Source: Microdochium bolleyi (Eukaryota > Ascomycota > Sordariomycetes > Xylariales > Microdochiaceae). From it: a stretch of 64,000 nt of DNA. This document shows, in pieces, positions 12,089 through 22,266 of the stretch (positions are counted from its first letter, which is position 1; each line of letters starts with the position of its first letter). The position numbers were made by a program, and so were the translations under genes. Location of the stretch: assembly GCA_001566295.1 (NCBI GenBank), contig KQ964254.1:434001-498000 (forward strand). The letters run 5' to 3'. The notes beneath the pieces were generated by a model. That model saw nothing but the letters and a program-made list of their open reading frames with translations, made no database searches and was not told the origin of the DNA.

Positions 12089-12347
12089 GCATTGGGTACG
12101 CTTCCGTAAAATCATTGCTGCAGCATTCACAAGACATTCCAAGCCGCAAAATGTAGCCAGTTGCCGTAGTGTTTAGCGCAGATTGGGGAAACGAAGGCTG
12201 ATGGCGAGATAACCGAATGTATGAGTCTTGCCACAGTGTCAATCATGATTGTGTGAAGGTATAAAGGTATGTAGGAGGGTTGAGTACGGCAGGAGCAGCC
12301 CATATGAGGTAGGTTCGGGAGAATCGTATGCCTTACAGAAGGACGCC

Positions 12348-14027
12348 TTAGCTCGAGAAAGCGCCAAGGAGCACATCGACATCCTTCTCATGACCATCCC
12401 ACTCAGCCTTGATTGTCTCCTCCGACCAATCCCCTCTCGGCTTGAGCACCAGCTTGCAAGGTGGGGGCAACGCCATGAATCTGGATGCTTCCATGGCCAT
12501 GAGATCAATCTTTTCGCCTTCTGCGACTTTGATGTCGAAAGCCCACAGCAGAACCGCAGCCTGTAGATACAGAGCATCGAGCGCGACCTTCTGCCCCGGA
12601 CAACCCCGTCGACCATGCCCAAACAGGGGCACTGAGAGGTCTGAACGCATACGTGCTGACGATGACGCCATGCCCTCCGTACCAGAGAAGTTCAGCCATC
12701 GCTCAGGGACGAAAGCCTCGACGTTGGAGTTTACTGCACCTGTACTGGCATACAGCGGATCACGACCAATTGCCCAGGTATTGCCTACTATGTTGACACC
12801 CTGGCCCACCGACACGCCTTTGTACTCGTCCGATTCTTGGGTTCTTCTGGGGATCGAGATGGGTAAAATGGGTCGCCACCGAAGCGTCTCGGCCACAAAT
12901 GCCTCGATGTACGCAAGTCCGTTCCTATCTGAGAACCTTGGAAGGCGATGTCGGCCGACTGTGATATCGAGAATCTCATGCGCCTTTCGCTGGCAGTCCG
13001 AATTCGTTGCCGCGGCTACCAGGAGCCATAGCGCTTGTCGTGACGTTGCCTCCATTGCCCCTTCGACACTTGTAGCTAGGACGTAGGCCAGGTCAATGTC
13101 AGAAACATCTCTTGCTAGTGGGCGATGCTCCCCAGTCCCCATCTCGTCGCCGATGTCGACCATACTAGCTAAGATCGCGTCCGCCTGACGAGCAGCATTC
13201 CAGCTCTTACCCAACCTCGCTCTCTGCAAAAGTCCCACGTTGAAAGCCTTCTGCTCCTCAAAGGTGACCTTTGCGGCACGACGCCATGGAGAGATGAGGA
13301 GAGGTAGATGACGTAGAAACGGAGCCAGATCGACAAGCCAAGGGTTGGCTGCTACACTGGAGAACTGGTCATGCTGCTCAAGCATGCGAGTATATGTCGG
13401 GTCTGTGACGTCGGGAACACGGATACCATAGTGCATTGCCAGCACCGCACTGCCAATGGCACGCTCCAACGGCGGATGAATCTCATCGCGATGAAGCACA
13501 AAGTCCGGTTTTTCCTGGGCGAACGACAATTTGACGATATCTACCAGCATTTGGCGCACTTCGAGAGCCAAGACGGCGTGCCATTTCGGAGCCGCAAGAG
13601 GACCGAGACTCGGTGCTAAGATCCGATGGCGCAGCTTGTAGTTGGCATCGTAGTCGTGCAGGAGCAGGAACCTGGACTGGCCCTTTTCTTCGATGCCTGT
13701 CAGCAACTCCAAGGACACCGCATGGGGCCGGTTGTTGCAGTGGCCTCCTTTCCGGCTGAAGAAGTATGCAGCCGCGTCGGCAGTATTGAGGACGACCAAG
13801 GGCACGAAGGTCCCAAACAGCAGATTCACCACTGCCACCGGTCCATGGCGGGCGGCCCACGCGTTCCAGTTGAGTAGAGGTTTGTCCGCTGGCGATTGGT
13901 GCAAGTCACCGATGAGTGGCAATTTGCGAGGCTGTTCCTTTCCTCGACGTCGCCGGCTGACGAAAGAGGATGTAAAGACCACAAGGGCTAAGAGAGCAAG
14001 GAATCTCGAGAATCTCGAGTTGGCCAT
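12348..14027 (-). CDS. Cytochrome P450 monooxygenase, intronless
   Basis: A single uninterrupted frame of 559 residues. The start at 14027 was chosen because it places a hydrophobic anchor (FLALLALVVFTSSFV) at the N-terminus, followed by an Arg-rich stop-transfer and a Pro-rich hinge, as in microsomal P450s. The K-helix ExxR is ETLR at 380-383 and the heme-binding loop is FGHGRRGCPG, with ligand Cys476. The I-helix reads VEGAMEATSR (321-330). In the best alignment the usual acid-Thr pair becomes Glu-Ala, with a threonine one position later. It would take electrons from a reductase at the ER. The substrate cannot be read. The nearest gene is the A-T-R-R reductase, 1.5 kb upstream on the same strand; nothing shows that they act together. 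Absence of introns is unusual for a fungal P450 but not rare. Confidence 0.88.
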   Translation of the reverse strand: MANSRFSRFLALLALVVFTSSFVSRRRRGKEQPRKLPLIGDLHQSPADKPLLNWNAWAARHGPVAVVNLLFGTFVPLVVLNTADAAAYFFSRKGGHCNNRPHAVSLELLTGIEEKGQSRFLLLHDYDANYKLRHRILAPSLGPLAAPKWHAVLALEVRQMLVDIVKLSFAQEKPDFVLHRDEIHPPLERAIGSAVLAMHYGIRVPDVTDPTYTRMLEQHDQFSSVAANPWLVDLAPFLRHLPLLISPWRRAAKVTFEEQKAFNVGLLQRARLGKSWNAARQADAILASMVDIGDEMGTGEHRPLARDVSDIDLAYVLATSVEGAMEATSRQALWLLVAAATNSDCQRKAHEILDITVGRHRLPRFSDRNGLAYIEAFVAETLRWRPILPISIPRRTQESDEYKGVSVGQGVNIVGNTWAIGRDPLYASTGAVNSNVEAFVPERWLNFSGTEGMASSSARMRSDLSVPLFGHGRRGCPGQKVALDALYLQAAVLLWAFDIKVAEGEKIDLMAMEASRFMALPPPCKLVLKPRGDWSEETIKAEWDGHEKDVDVLLGAFSS

Positions 14028-15555
14028 TGTTGAATGCGGACGATTTGAGCTAACTCTGACGAGCAACATTCCAAACGGAGAAGCACAGATCGGCCCAGTC
14101 CAGGCGGCGGAGGGGCTCTTTGTGTAAGTCCCGTGGACAACAAGCCGATACCCAGCAGCCAGTGGCATGGACCCAAGTTGGTCACAACATCGCCGGCGCC
14201 ATGCATCCCCAGTTGGTCCTGTGCTGACCTAGAACAGGCCAGGCTGCAACCACGAGCAATCCCGGTCCCGGCCATGTTGTTGGTTGTGGACGTCACATCA
14301 CAGATATCTCTGATATTATTGGCCAGATGTCTGCTGCACATCGGACGAAATGAGGTTGTATTCGATCACATCGCCACAATTCCCGTGCCCGATGCAGCAT
14401 GAATGCCCCTCCGCCAATGGAAAGTCACTGAGGACCTTCCTCGGCCATCAACTTCGTACAGCAAGGTCGCGTCTCTTGCCTCGTTGGTCTGCAGGTCATG
14501 TGTCTCCACGATTGGCAAACAATGTTGTGCGTCTTACGGCTTAAGGGCATCTATAAGTTGATCAGAGGACCGTCCACGAGGGTCTTGCGGTTCCCGGATG
14601 TGGCTTGTTGCAGCCTCTTCCCCTCACCCACCCTCCCAGCCGCGCGCTAGGAATCACGTGAAGCCTGGACGGATTTGTTTGCTCGAGGCCCTACGAGCCA
14701 TGGAATTTCCCTGGGTGCCCCCCAGTCGGGCAAAGCCCCACGGGCCGAGAGAACAGCAAACGTTGACGACAAGGGCTAGAGCAATACTATTGCGCCACAT
14801 CTGCCTACCGGTTTGAGAAGACAGGGACCAGGATCTGACACTGACAGGCCCGCGAATCGCGCATCCAAGTGCGCGGTCGGTCCGCTTCCGCTTCTTCCCG
14901 TTTATTCTTGCGCAGCATCACATCTCGACGATCTGGGCAAGGGGATCGTGGCTAAGTCCGAGGTTCCCAGGTTGGCCCCGTCCGTGGGGGCGGCCGTGGC
15001 CTGCAAATGCACGAGGTCCAAGGGGGAATGTCGTAAGGAAGGGTGTGCTGCATTGCATCACAGCGACGACCATGAGCGTGTGTGTGTGTGACCGTGGCCC
15101 GAACCGCTGATGCACCTCTGACAAACTGGAGCTGGGGTGTTGGCCGTGAGGCTGTGATTCGATTCGTCATTCGCCATCGTGGTCTGCCTGGCGAGACTCA
15201 CCGCGATAGGAACAACAAACACACAGCGCAGTAGCCTTCTCTCATGGGCCAGGATAGGAAGTTTTCGAAATAACTACCAACACCAACACCTTGCGCCTGG
15301 ATTCATTGACTGACGGGAAAGGACGGGGTAGGGGGCGCGTAGTCACTGTCTCACCACGATGGCACTCAAAAGCTGTGTGAACACATCAGTCTTATTGTTT
15401 TTGGAACGTGAGAAATGGAAAATGTACTTTCAGTCATTACGTGCCGCTATGGTGCAACTTTCAGGGGCATTTCCTTCATAAGCCAGTTTGGCAACTTTTA
15501 AATGCGAGTCCACTTTCGTCCCATCCTCCATCTGAAATCTTAGAACCTCTCTCCC
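14028..15555. other. Spacer: P450 promoter and A-T-R-R 3' end
   Basis: I see no gene here. The part near 14028-14400 should be the P450 promoter. The part near 15555 should hold the 3' end of the NRPS-like gene. Confidence 0.55.
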
Positions 15556-18500
15556 TCAGATGGGCTCGTCCCGAGGCTCAATGAGCACCTCGTTTACAGC
15601 GACGTGGGCGGGCTGCTGCAGCGCGTAGACGATGGCGTTGGCCACGTCCGCCGGGTCGAGCACCTTTGCGCCCGTCGGCTCGCCGTACTTCTTGAGGGCC
15701 TCCTGGTCCGTCGACATGCCGAGCAGGTCCGTCGCGACGTTGCCGGGTTGCACGGCGGTGACCCTGAGCCCGGAGCCCGCGGTCTCGAGGCGCAGGGACT
15801 GCAGCGTGGCCTCGACGAAGAACTTGCTCGCCGAGTAGACGCCGAGGCCGGGAAAAACCTTGCGGCCGGCGTCGGACGAGATGGCGACAATGTGCCCGCT
15901 GCCGCGGGACAGCATGCCGGACACGGTGGAGGACAGGCAGTGCAGGAGGCCCTTGCAGTTGACATCGACGGTGCGCTCCCACTCGTCGACCTGCACATTC
16001 TTCATCATGGTGAAGTACATGACGCCTGCGCACGACACGAGGATGTCCACAGGGCCCAGCTGCTCGCTGGCCGTCTTAAGCAGGGACTCGACCTGTGCGC
16101 GGTCGGTGACGTCGGTCTTGTGCACGAGCACCTTTGCGCTCGAGGCCATCTGCGTCTTGAGCTGCTCGAGCTCCTCGACGCGGCGGGCGGCGAGCGCGAC
16201 GTGGGCGCCCTCGCGGGCCAGTGCCCGGGCGACGGCGGCGCCGATGCCGGACGAGGCGCCGGTGACGACGGCGACCTTACCGGAGAGGGGACCCATGGTT
16301 TTTGCGGGGGGTCCGACTTTTCTCAGCTTGTTGCGGTTGACGCGGCGCGGGAGCCAGCCTCGGACGCGGAAGTGGCGGGCGTAGATCTGGAGGATCTCGC
16401 GGTCGATCTTAGGGCGGATGAGGCCGTGGCTGGCGAGGACCGGGTGCGTCTTGGTGTCCTTGAGTACGGTGACCCAGGTGAGGAACTCGCGCGAGGGCAT
16501 GCCGCGCTGCAGGATGTCGACCGTGAAGGACCCCTCCCCGCCTTTGCCGCCGCCCCTCTTCTCGCTCCAGAGCGCGACCCACTCGTCCCAGGCCAGCGGG
16601 CTGGTCGGGTATCCCAGCGTCTGCAGGTGCTCGAAGATCTCGCGCGTCTTGACTGGGCTCGGGTCGCCGACATGGAACACGCGTTGCGCCGTGTCGGCGT
16701 GGTCCGCGATCGTCACAATCGCCTTGCTGACGAAGTCGACGGGCGTCATCTCGGCGTACCAGTTGTCAATGTCCGGGTACCGACCGAGGTGGAGCGACTC
16801 GATGATGAGAGCGTTGAGCAGATCATACGGGTTGGTCGAGCCGGAGATGCTGTGGCCACTTATAGTGCCGGGGCGGTAGATCCGCGCGGGTAGACCGCGC
16901 CTCTCTGCCTCGAGCACGAGCTTCTCCGCGACCCATTTCGTCTGGCCGTATCCGTCGAGCAGCTTGGTCGGCACGTCGTCGACATCGACCATGGTGTCTT
17001 CGTCCCATCCCTCTACGGACTCGGTGAGGACTCCGTTCGTCGAGACGTGGTGGAGAGTCGCGTTGGCCTTGCAGGCCAGACGGATGATCTCGCGCGTGCC
17101 GCCAACATTGGCACCTTGCATGGCGGCGTAAGGGTACACCAAGTTGACCGTGGCAGCCGAGTGGATGACGACCTGCGTCCGGGAAGCAAGGTCGTCAAAC
17201 TCCTCAGGGGTCAGGCCGAACCGCCTGCGAGCCAAGTTAGCCGGGAGGGGTTCGATACGATCGATGATCGAGTCGTTCCACAGGCCAAGATCCAGCATGT
17301 TCCTCCGGATGCGAGCCATGGCGGCAGGGAAGTTGTCGATGGATAGATCAGCAAAGCGGACGAGGCAGATGATGTTGGCATCTGTCGTCTCGAGCAGTGT
17401 GGTGAGTATGAAGGCGCCCAGATAGCCTGTCACACCGGTGACCAAGATGGTGTCTGCTTCGCTGATCGGGCACATCTTCGCTCCGCTGGGGCGGATATCA
17501 TCAGCAAGGATCGAGTCTGCGCGAAGAATCTTGGGCAGATCGGCCTGCACAGCAGCGGTGTGGCCATCGCGAGCCTGTAAGACAACTTCGAGGTGGCCCT
17601 GGAGTGTAGGGTTACCGGCTAGCTGGCCCAACGGTACTGGGAATCCGTAGGCAGCTGTCAGCTTGGTGACGATGTCAACAAGTGCTAGCGAGTGGCCTCC
17701 GAGGTCGAAGAAATCGTGTTCTTGCTGCATAACATGCTTCTGGGTCACTCCGAGAGCCGAGGACCAGATCTTGGCGATATCCTGAAGTGTGATCTTTTGG
17801 TCACGGTCGATCTTCTTGGCATTGGCGGTTGGGCCCGAGGGACTCCGGCCACGAGAAGTCGGAGACGGCAGCCTCTTCATGTCGACCTTTCCAGACACTT
17901 CGTGTGTCGGAAGCTCATCGAGTTCGACCCAGAGAGCGGGGATCATGTACTGCGCAAGATGCGGAGCGAGAGTCTTGCGGGAAGCTGGACTGTAGCCTCC
18001 GTCATCGATGACGACCTCGGCGCGGTCAGCAGACGCCTCCTTGTCGCGGACGACATATGCCAGAAGCTGCCTTTCCAGACCGTCACCATATCCAATGACG
18101 GCGCAGTTGCTAACGGCCAAGTGGTCGATGATCGCCTTCTCCACGGCCGGGGGCTGGACACTGTAGCCTCTGATCTTGATCATCGCGCCAACACGGCCGG
18201 TGATTTCGAGGAGGCCACTGGGTAGCAGCTTCGCAGTGTCTCCCGTGGCATACATCCTCGCGTTCGGCTCGCTAGCGAACGGGTCTGGTGTGAAAGCCTT
18301 GGCCGTAGTCTCGGGCAAGTTGAGATAGCCTCGTGCAAGAAGGCCACCGCCGACAAACAATTCGCCACTGACACCGGGCTCGACTTTGTGACCGCGCTCG
18401 TCCAGAATGTAGGTGTGCTCGGGGTCGATCGGAGGACCAACGGGACAGACCGGCGCGTTCGCGTCAAACACTTGGCCAATATCGCAGCATGCAATTTCGT

Positions 18501-19425
18501 GCGTCTCGCTGGCGCTATAGCAGTTGAGTAGGCGCGCCTCAGGTAGGGCCTTCAAGGCACGGCGAGCAAGGTCTGTGGTGACGACCTCGCCATTGAGCCA
18601 GATCGCTTTCAAATCCTTCAGACGGTTACCAACAAGGGGATGCCGAGCAAGCACAGTGGCCAGCAAAGTGGGTGTCATGAGCGTTTCTGTGATGCGCTTG
18701 GAGCGCAGGAGCTCGACCAGCGCCACCGGGTCGTAGCTCGTCTCGTCGGGCACTGTAACGACGGTTGCTCCCCTGAGCAGGGGCCGCAGAATCTCCCAGA
18801 TGAAGAAGACATTACAGGCTACGCGATCGCCGACCTGGAGATCACTGAGATGGAATCTGAGCTCGTAAGAGCGTACTGGCGCGCTGTGAGGGTTGGCAAT
18901 GCCTTTCGGCTTGCCAGTCGTGCCGGAAGAATACGAGACGAACGCCAAGCGGTCCAGGTCGTCCTCGGCAGGGAGCTCCTTAGCGTAGCCATTGGTGTGG
19001 CCGTTCGTTTGGCTCCCTGTGAGCTTTTCCCTGTCCTGGTCGAGAATTATCGTAGGCACGCCCTCTCTGATTTTGCCGACGTGGGCAGTGTGTGTGATGA
19101 TGACCGTTGGTTGTGCGTCCTCGACTACATCCGCGAGGAGGCCAGGCGGGTATGCCAGCTCCAGCACCAGGAAGGCGCCGCCAGCGCGCAGGGCTGCCAG
19201 GCATGAGATGACATAATCTGCGCTGCGGCCCATCAGGACCCCCACGAGGTCGTCCCGGCCTACTCCGTGGCGGCGGAGCTTTTCTGAGAGGGCCTCGACC
19301 TGGCGGTCGAGCTCGGCATAGGTGTACTGGATCTCGCCATCCTCGAGGGCCGTGACTTCGGGCGTGGCTTTCACCTGGGCGCTGAAGAGCGCCGCCAGGT
19401 CCTTGTTGGTGTCAATGATGGGCAT
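15556..19425 (-). CDS. NRPS-like A-T-R1-R2 reductase, probable glycine betaine reductase
   Basis: An uninterrupted frame of 1,289 residues from the first in-frame ATG (MPIIDTNKDLAALF). Domains in order: adenylation (about 1-520; A3-type SYSSGTTGKPKG at 164-175, SASETHE at 304-310, catalytic Lys within VSGKVDMKRL at 510-519); thiolation (about 545-620; DLGGHS with phosphopantetheine Ser579); thioester reductase R1 (GVTGYLG at 664-670, YGQTK with Tyr826 and Lys830); and a C-terminal short-chain dehydrogenase R2 (GASSGIG at 1056-1062, YSASK with Tyr1197 and Lys1201). There is no condensation domain. This order is that of the fungal ATRR enzymes, characterised as reducing glycine betaine through betaine aldehyde to choline. 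Together with the FLVLELAYPP block it makes betaine the likely substrate, though the specificity pocket was not checked residue by residue. Alternatives are another carboxylic acid substrate or a specialised-metabolite role. Confidence 0.85.
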   Translation of the reverse strand: MPIIDTNKDLAALFSAQVKATPEVTALEDGEIQYTYAELDRQVEALSEKLRRHGVGRDDLVGVLMGRSADYVISCLAALRAGGAFLVLELAYPPGLLADVVEDAQPTVIITHTAHVGKIREGVPTIILDQDREKLTGSQTNGHTNGYAKELPAEDDLDRLAFVSYSSGTTGKPKGIANPHSAPVRSYELRFHLSDLQVGDRVACNVFFIWEILRPLLRGATVVTVPDETSYDPVALVELLRSKRITETLMTPTLLATVLARHPLVGNRLKDLKAIWLNGEVVTTDLARRALKALPEARLLNCYSASETHEIACCDIGQVFDANAPVCPVGPPIDPEHTYILDERGHKVEPGVSGELFVGGGLLARGYLNLPETTAKAFTPDPFASEPNARMYATGDTAKLLPSGLLEITGRVGAMIKIRGYSVQPPAVEKAIIDHLAVSNCAVIGYGDGLERQLLAYVVRDKEASADRAEVVIDDGGYSPASRKTLAPHLAQYMIPALWVELDELPTHEVSGKVDMKRLPSPTSRGRSPSGPTANAKKIDRDQKITLQDIAKIWSSALGVTQKHVMQQEHDFFDLGGHSLALVDIVTKLTAAYGFPVPLGQLAGNPTLQGHLEVVLQARDGHTAAVQADLPKILRADSILADDIRPSGAKMCPISEADTILVTGVTGYLGAFILTTLLETTDANIICLVRFADLSIDNFPAAMARIRRNMLDLGLWNDSIIDRIEPLPANLARRRFGLTPEEFDDLASRTQVVIHSAATVNLVYPYAAMQGANVGGTREIIRLACKANATLHHVSTNGVLTESVEGWDEDTMVDVDDVPTKLLDGYGQTKWVAEKLVLEAERRGLPARIYRPGTISGHSISGSTNPYDLLNALIIESLHLGRYPDIDNWYAEMTPVDFVSKAIVTIADHADTAQRVFHVGDPSPVKTREIFEHLQTLGYPTSPLAWDEWVALWSEKRGGGKGGEGSFTVDILQRGMPSREFLTWVTVLKDTKTHPVLASHGLIRPKIDREILQIYARHFRVRGWLPRRVNRNKLRKVGPPAKTMGPLSGKVAVVTGASSGIGAAVARALAREGAHVALAARRVEELEQLKTQMASSAKVLVHKTDVTDRAQVESLLKTASEQLGPVDILVSCAGVMYFTMMKNVQVDEWERTVDVNCKGLLHCLSSTVSGMLSRGSGHIVAISSDAGRKVFPGLGVYSASKFFVEATLQSLRLETAGSGLRVTAVQPGNVATDLLGMSTDQEALKKYGEPTGAKVLDPADVANAIVYALQQPAHVAVNEVLIEPRDEPI

Positions 19426-22266
19426 TTTGAGATTGGTGCTCCCTGGGCCACGATTTTGGCGGGGGGCTCGTCGATTCCGGGTTGGCACCCAGCAATTTCG
19501 GGTGCGGTGAGCTTAGGCTGGATGGTGTAATTCCAGGGTCTTGTTGGGTGCTCAAAACCCTCGACCCGACAGCACACGAAACTGGCGAATGCCTTGGGTG
19601 AGCCTGGGGTGAGGCCTGGCGGATCTGGCTGTGCCACGAGAAGTCGTGCAACGGCAGGTTTTGTGCCAGCGAATACTGCTGACCGGCCACGGCTACACGG
19701 CCACGCTGTGTCACGCTCCGGTATTAGGATGGCGATGGGCTGCGGATGATGGGGAACCGCGATAATGGGAGGACAACCCGTTGTGAAGAAGAAGGAGGAA
19801 AGCAAGAAAGGACACAGCCCGCAGACGGTGAGGACCTTGGGAGCGGTTTAATTATATGTCGACGCTAGCCGCAGAGGCGGCTGCCTCTTTCGGGCATCTG
19901 CTCACGAGACAACCGGGTTTCTATGGAAGTCGAGGCACAGCAGACGGCGAGGCCATGCTCGGAACGGCAACCGACGGCCGGGCGGCTGTCTGCTGAGGCG
20001 GCATCCAGCAGGCATCGAAACAATGGGCCATGCAAGGACCGGTATGCAAGTGCGCCGGGAGCAATTGGTCCAGATGTCCTCCCTCTTGAACATTGGCAAG
20101 TGGGAGGCGAGAAAGAGACGACCGAAGCGGGCCCCCCACGCGGCTGCACCTTGGTGTGTCCGGTCCGTCCTAGTTGGCCAGACCGGTGCCCGGTGCTGCA
20201 AGACCTCATTGTTCCAACTCTGTACAACTACCATAAGTGCAGAAGTGCAGAGAGCTTCCATGAACAACATCGCTCGTCCGGTCGACAAAAGGGGTCTCCG
20301 AGTCTCCTGACTATGGTTGATGTCCAGGTCCAGGATCTTGAACAATCTCGTTGGCGGGTGAAATCGAGAGCCAAATGGTGCATGTGGAATCAAGGTTTAT
20401 GCCAGGGCGGGATCCCGCCGTCCAATCACAGGGGGCTGCATCTGGTGCTTCCCAGCCCGCCAAGTGTCCCAAGTGCGACAACGGCGACATGTGAACAGAT
20501 GGAGGGGTCACGACTCCGCGGGTGCCCACACCGTCATCTCCGCCATCCTGCCGAGCGTGCATCCATCTTCCGCCCCACGGTCTGAGTTGCCGTCGAGCTA
20601 CGCAGAACGGAGCACAACACATACACTCACAACCCAATGATATCGAGACCTCAGCCCCGTGCATTGCGGGACAACAAGGAATGACACCCGCAGAGCCCTG
20701 GAGGGGCCCCATTCGCAGGGCATCCAAGCGCCGCCCTCCGCTCTCCCGGCTCGGCATACGGAACACTTCCAACACCCGGCCATTCGGGGTGGCCATTTCT
20801 TGGATGTCTTGCTGCATCCTACACCGGCAGATGCAGGTCGGCGTCATCATGGCGTGGCATCGAGATGTTGGCACCGCGTCTGCGCACTTTCCCATGCTTC
20901 TTCTTCTTTTCCCGACTGCCTACACCACCGACAAAGCCGTCCGACTGCCGGGAAGCCTCGATTGGTGCTCGACCACCCACGGCATGACTGGTGCCATCAA
21001 TTGACTTTGTGCCCAGCCAGCCGGTTTCTGGCCGCCTTTCCCCCTAATCCCACCATGTCTTAAGGAACCGCATCACCCCTTCGCCCTCCTCAGCTACTGC
21101 ACAGGCAAGTCTGCACTTTGTCCCTGGAGCGAGGGCGACGCAAACGATGACGCGCTCTTTGCACAATCACCGAATCGTTCTCTTGCACCGAGGCTGATGG
21201 TTGCTGCCCGTCAGCCACAACCTCAATCAATCCTCAGCGAGAAAGTCCGCTCAGACATCGCCAATACCTTGCCCGCAGTGTGATGCTGCTGTAATGGCAT
21301 GGTCATCCGATCGCGCCAGCCACAGCACATCCAGGATCCTGGTTGGGGGTGCTGACGTTGCGGGTGCATGCAAGGTTTCATAGCTGCACTGGCTGGTCAG
21401 TCTAGACCCCAAAGATCGGGCACTTCCAACATCCGGCATGTCTCGGCATGGGCAGGACGGAGACCGCCGAGCCATCTGCAAGGGCGGCTCCGACCAGCTG
21501 AAGTACGCGGGCCCGGATCGGGGGGCGACAGGCTCGGACATCACGCCATAGATCTAGCCCGGGGTCCCGGTACCCGGCTGCGGCCGCCCTGGCTCCGGGG
21601 CGGCTCCCGGAACTCGAGTACCAGGACGCAGACTGCTATGAGGCTTGGGATTACAACCAATCATTAAGAATGACTAACACACTGGGCAGAGTCCTATAGC
21701 TGGGCTTCACCAGCTGCATGCGGCTACATAAGGCCCCCCCACGCTTCACCTACTCGCCCAGTGCGGGACGCCACGGCTGCCGTGCCCGATGACAATGCCA
21801 TTGACAATGTACCTGGCAATCATTCTCCTCGTCCCGGGGCTCCGACGAGAATTTTCGGCGTGCACTCGTTGATTGACTGATATCATGCACAACATTGTCT
21901 GCCTGCAACCTGTCGTGGGAATGCCACTTGCCTGATGTCCGTGAATATAGCAGAAAACAGTCACACGCACACAAGAGCACAGAGCATCACAATCCATGAG
22001 CTGACCCGTAGACAGTCCTTTTTTATGTTTTTTTTTGGTTGTATAACTCATATACTCTTACTTGCGTATTGGCTATGCTTTTTCTCTGTCTCTCTATGGT
22101 ATAACAAAAAAAGACCTCGAAAAGATCCGAGGGTCAGAAAGAGGTTGGCGATGATGTAACCCCCACCCCCTTCCAAGGAAAAGGTTTTCTTACAGCAACA
22201 AGGGAGAAGAAAAGTCCCTTGTGCACATAACACACAGACACACGACAGACGGTCTAGACGACTCGT
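19426..22266. other. Long spacer, no recognisable gene
   Basis: About 2.8 kb lie between the start of the A-T-R-R gene and the end of the silk-like gene. The largest frames (for example 220 codons at 19923-20585) lack domains and overlap frames of similar size on the other strand. The A-T-R-R promoter should lie near 19426-19900. The rest has no feature I can support. Confidence 0.55.
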
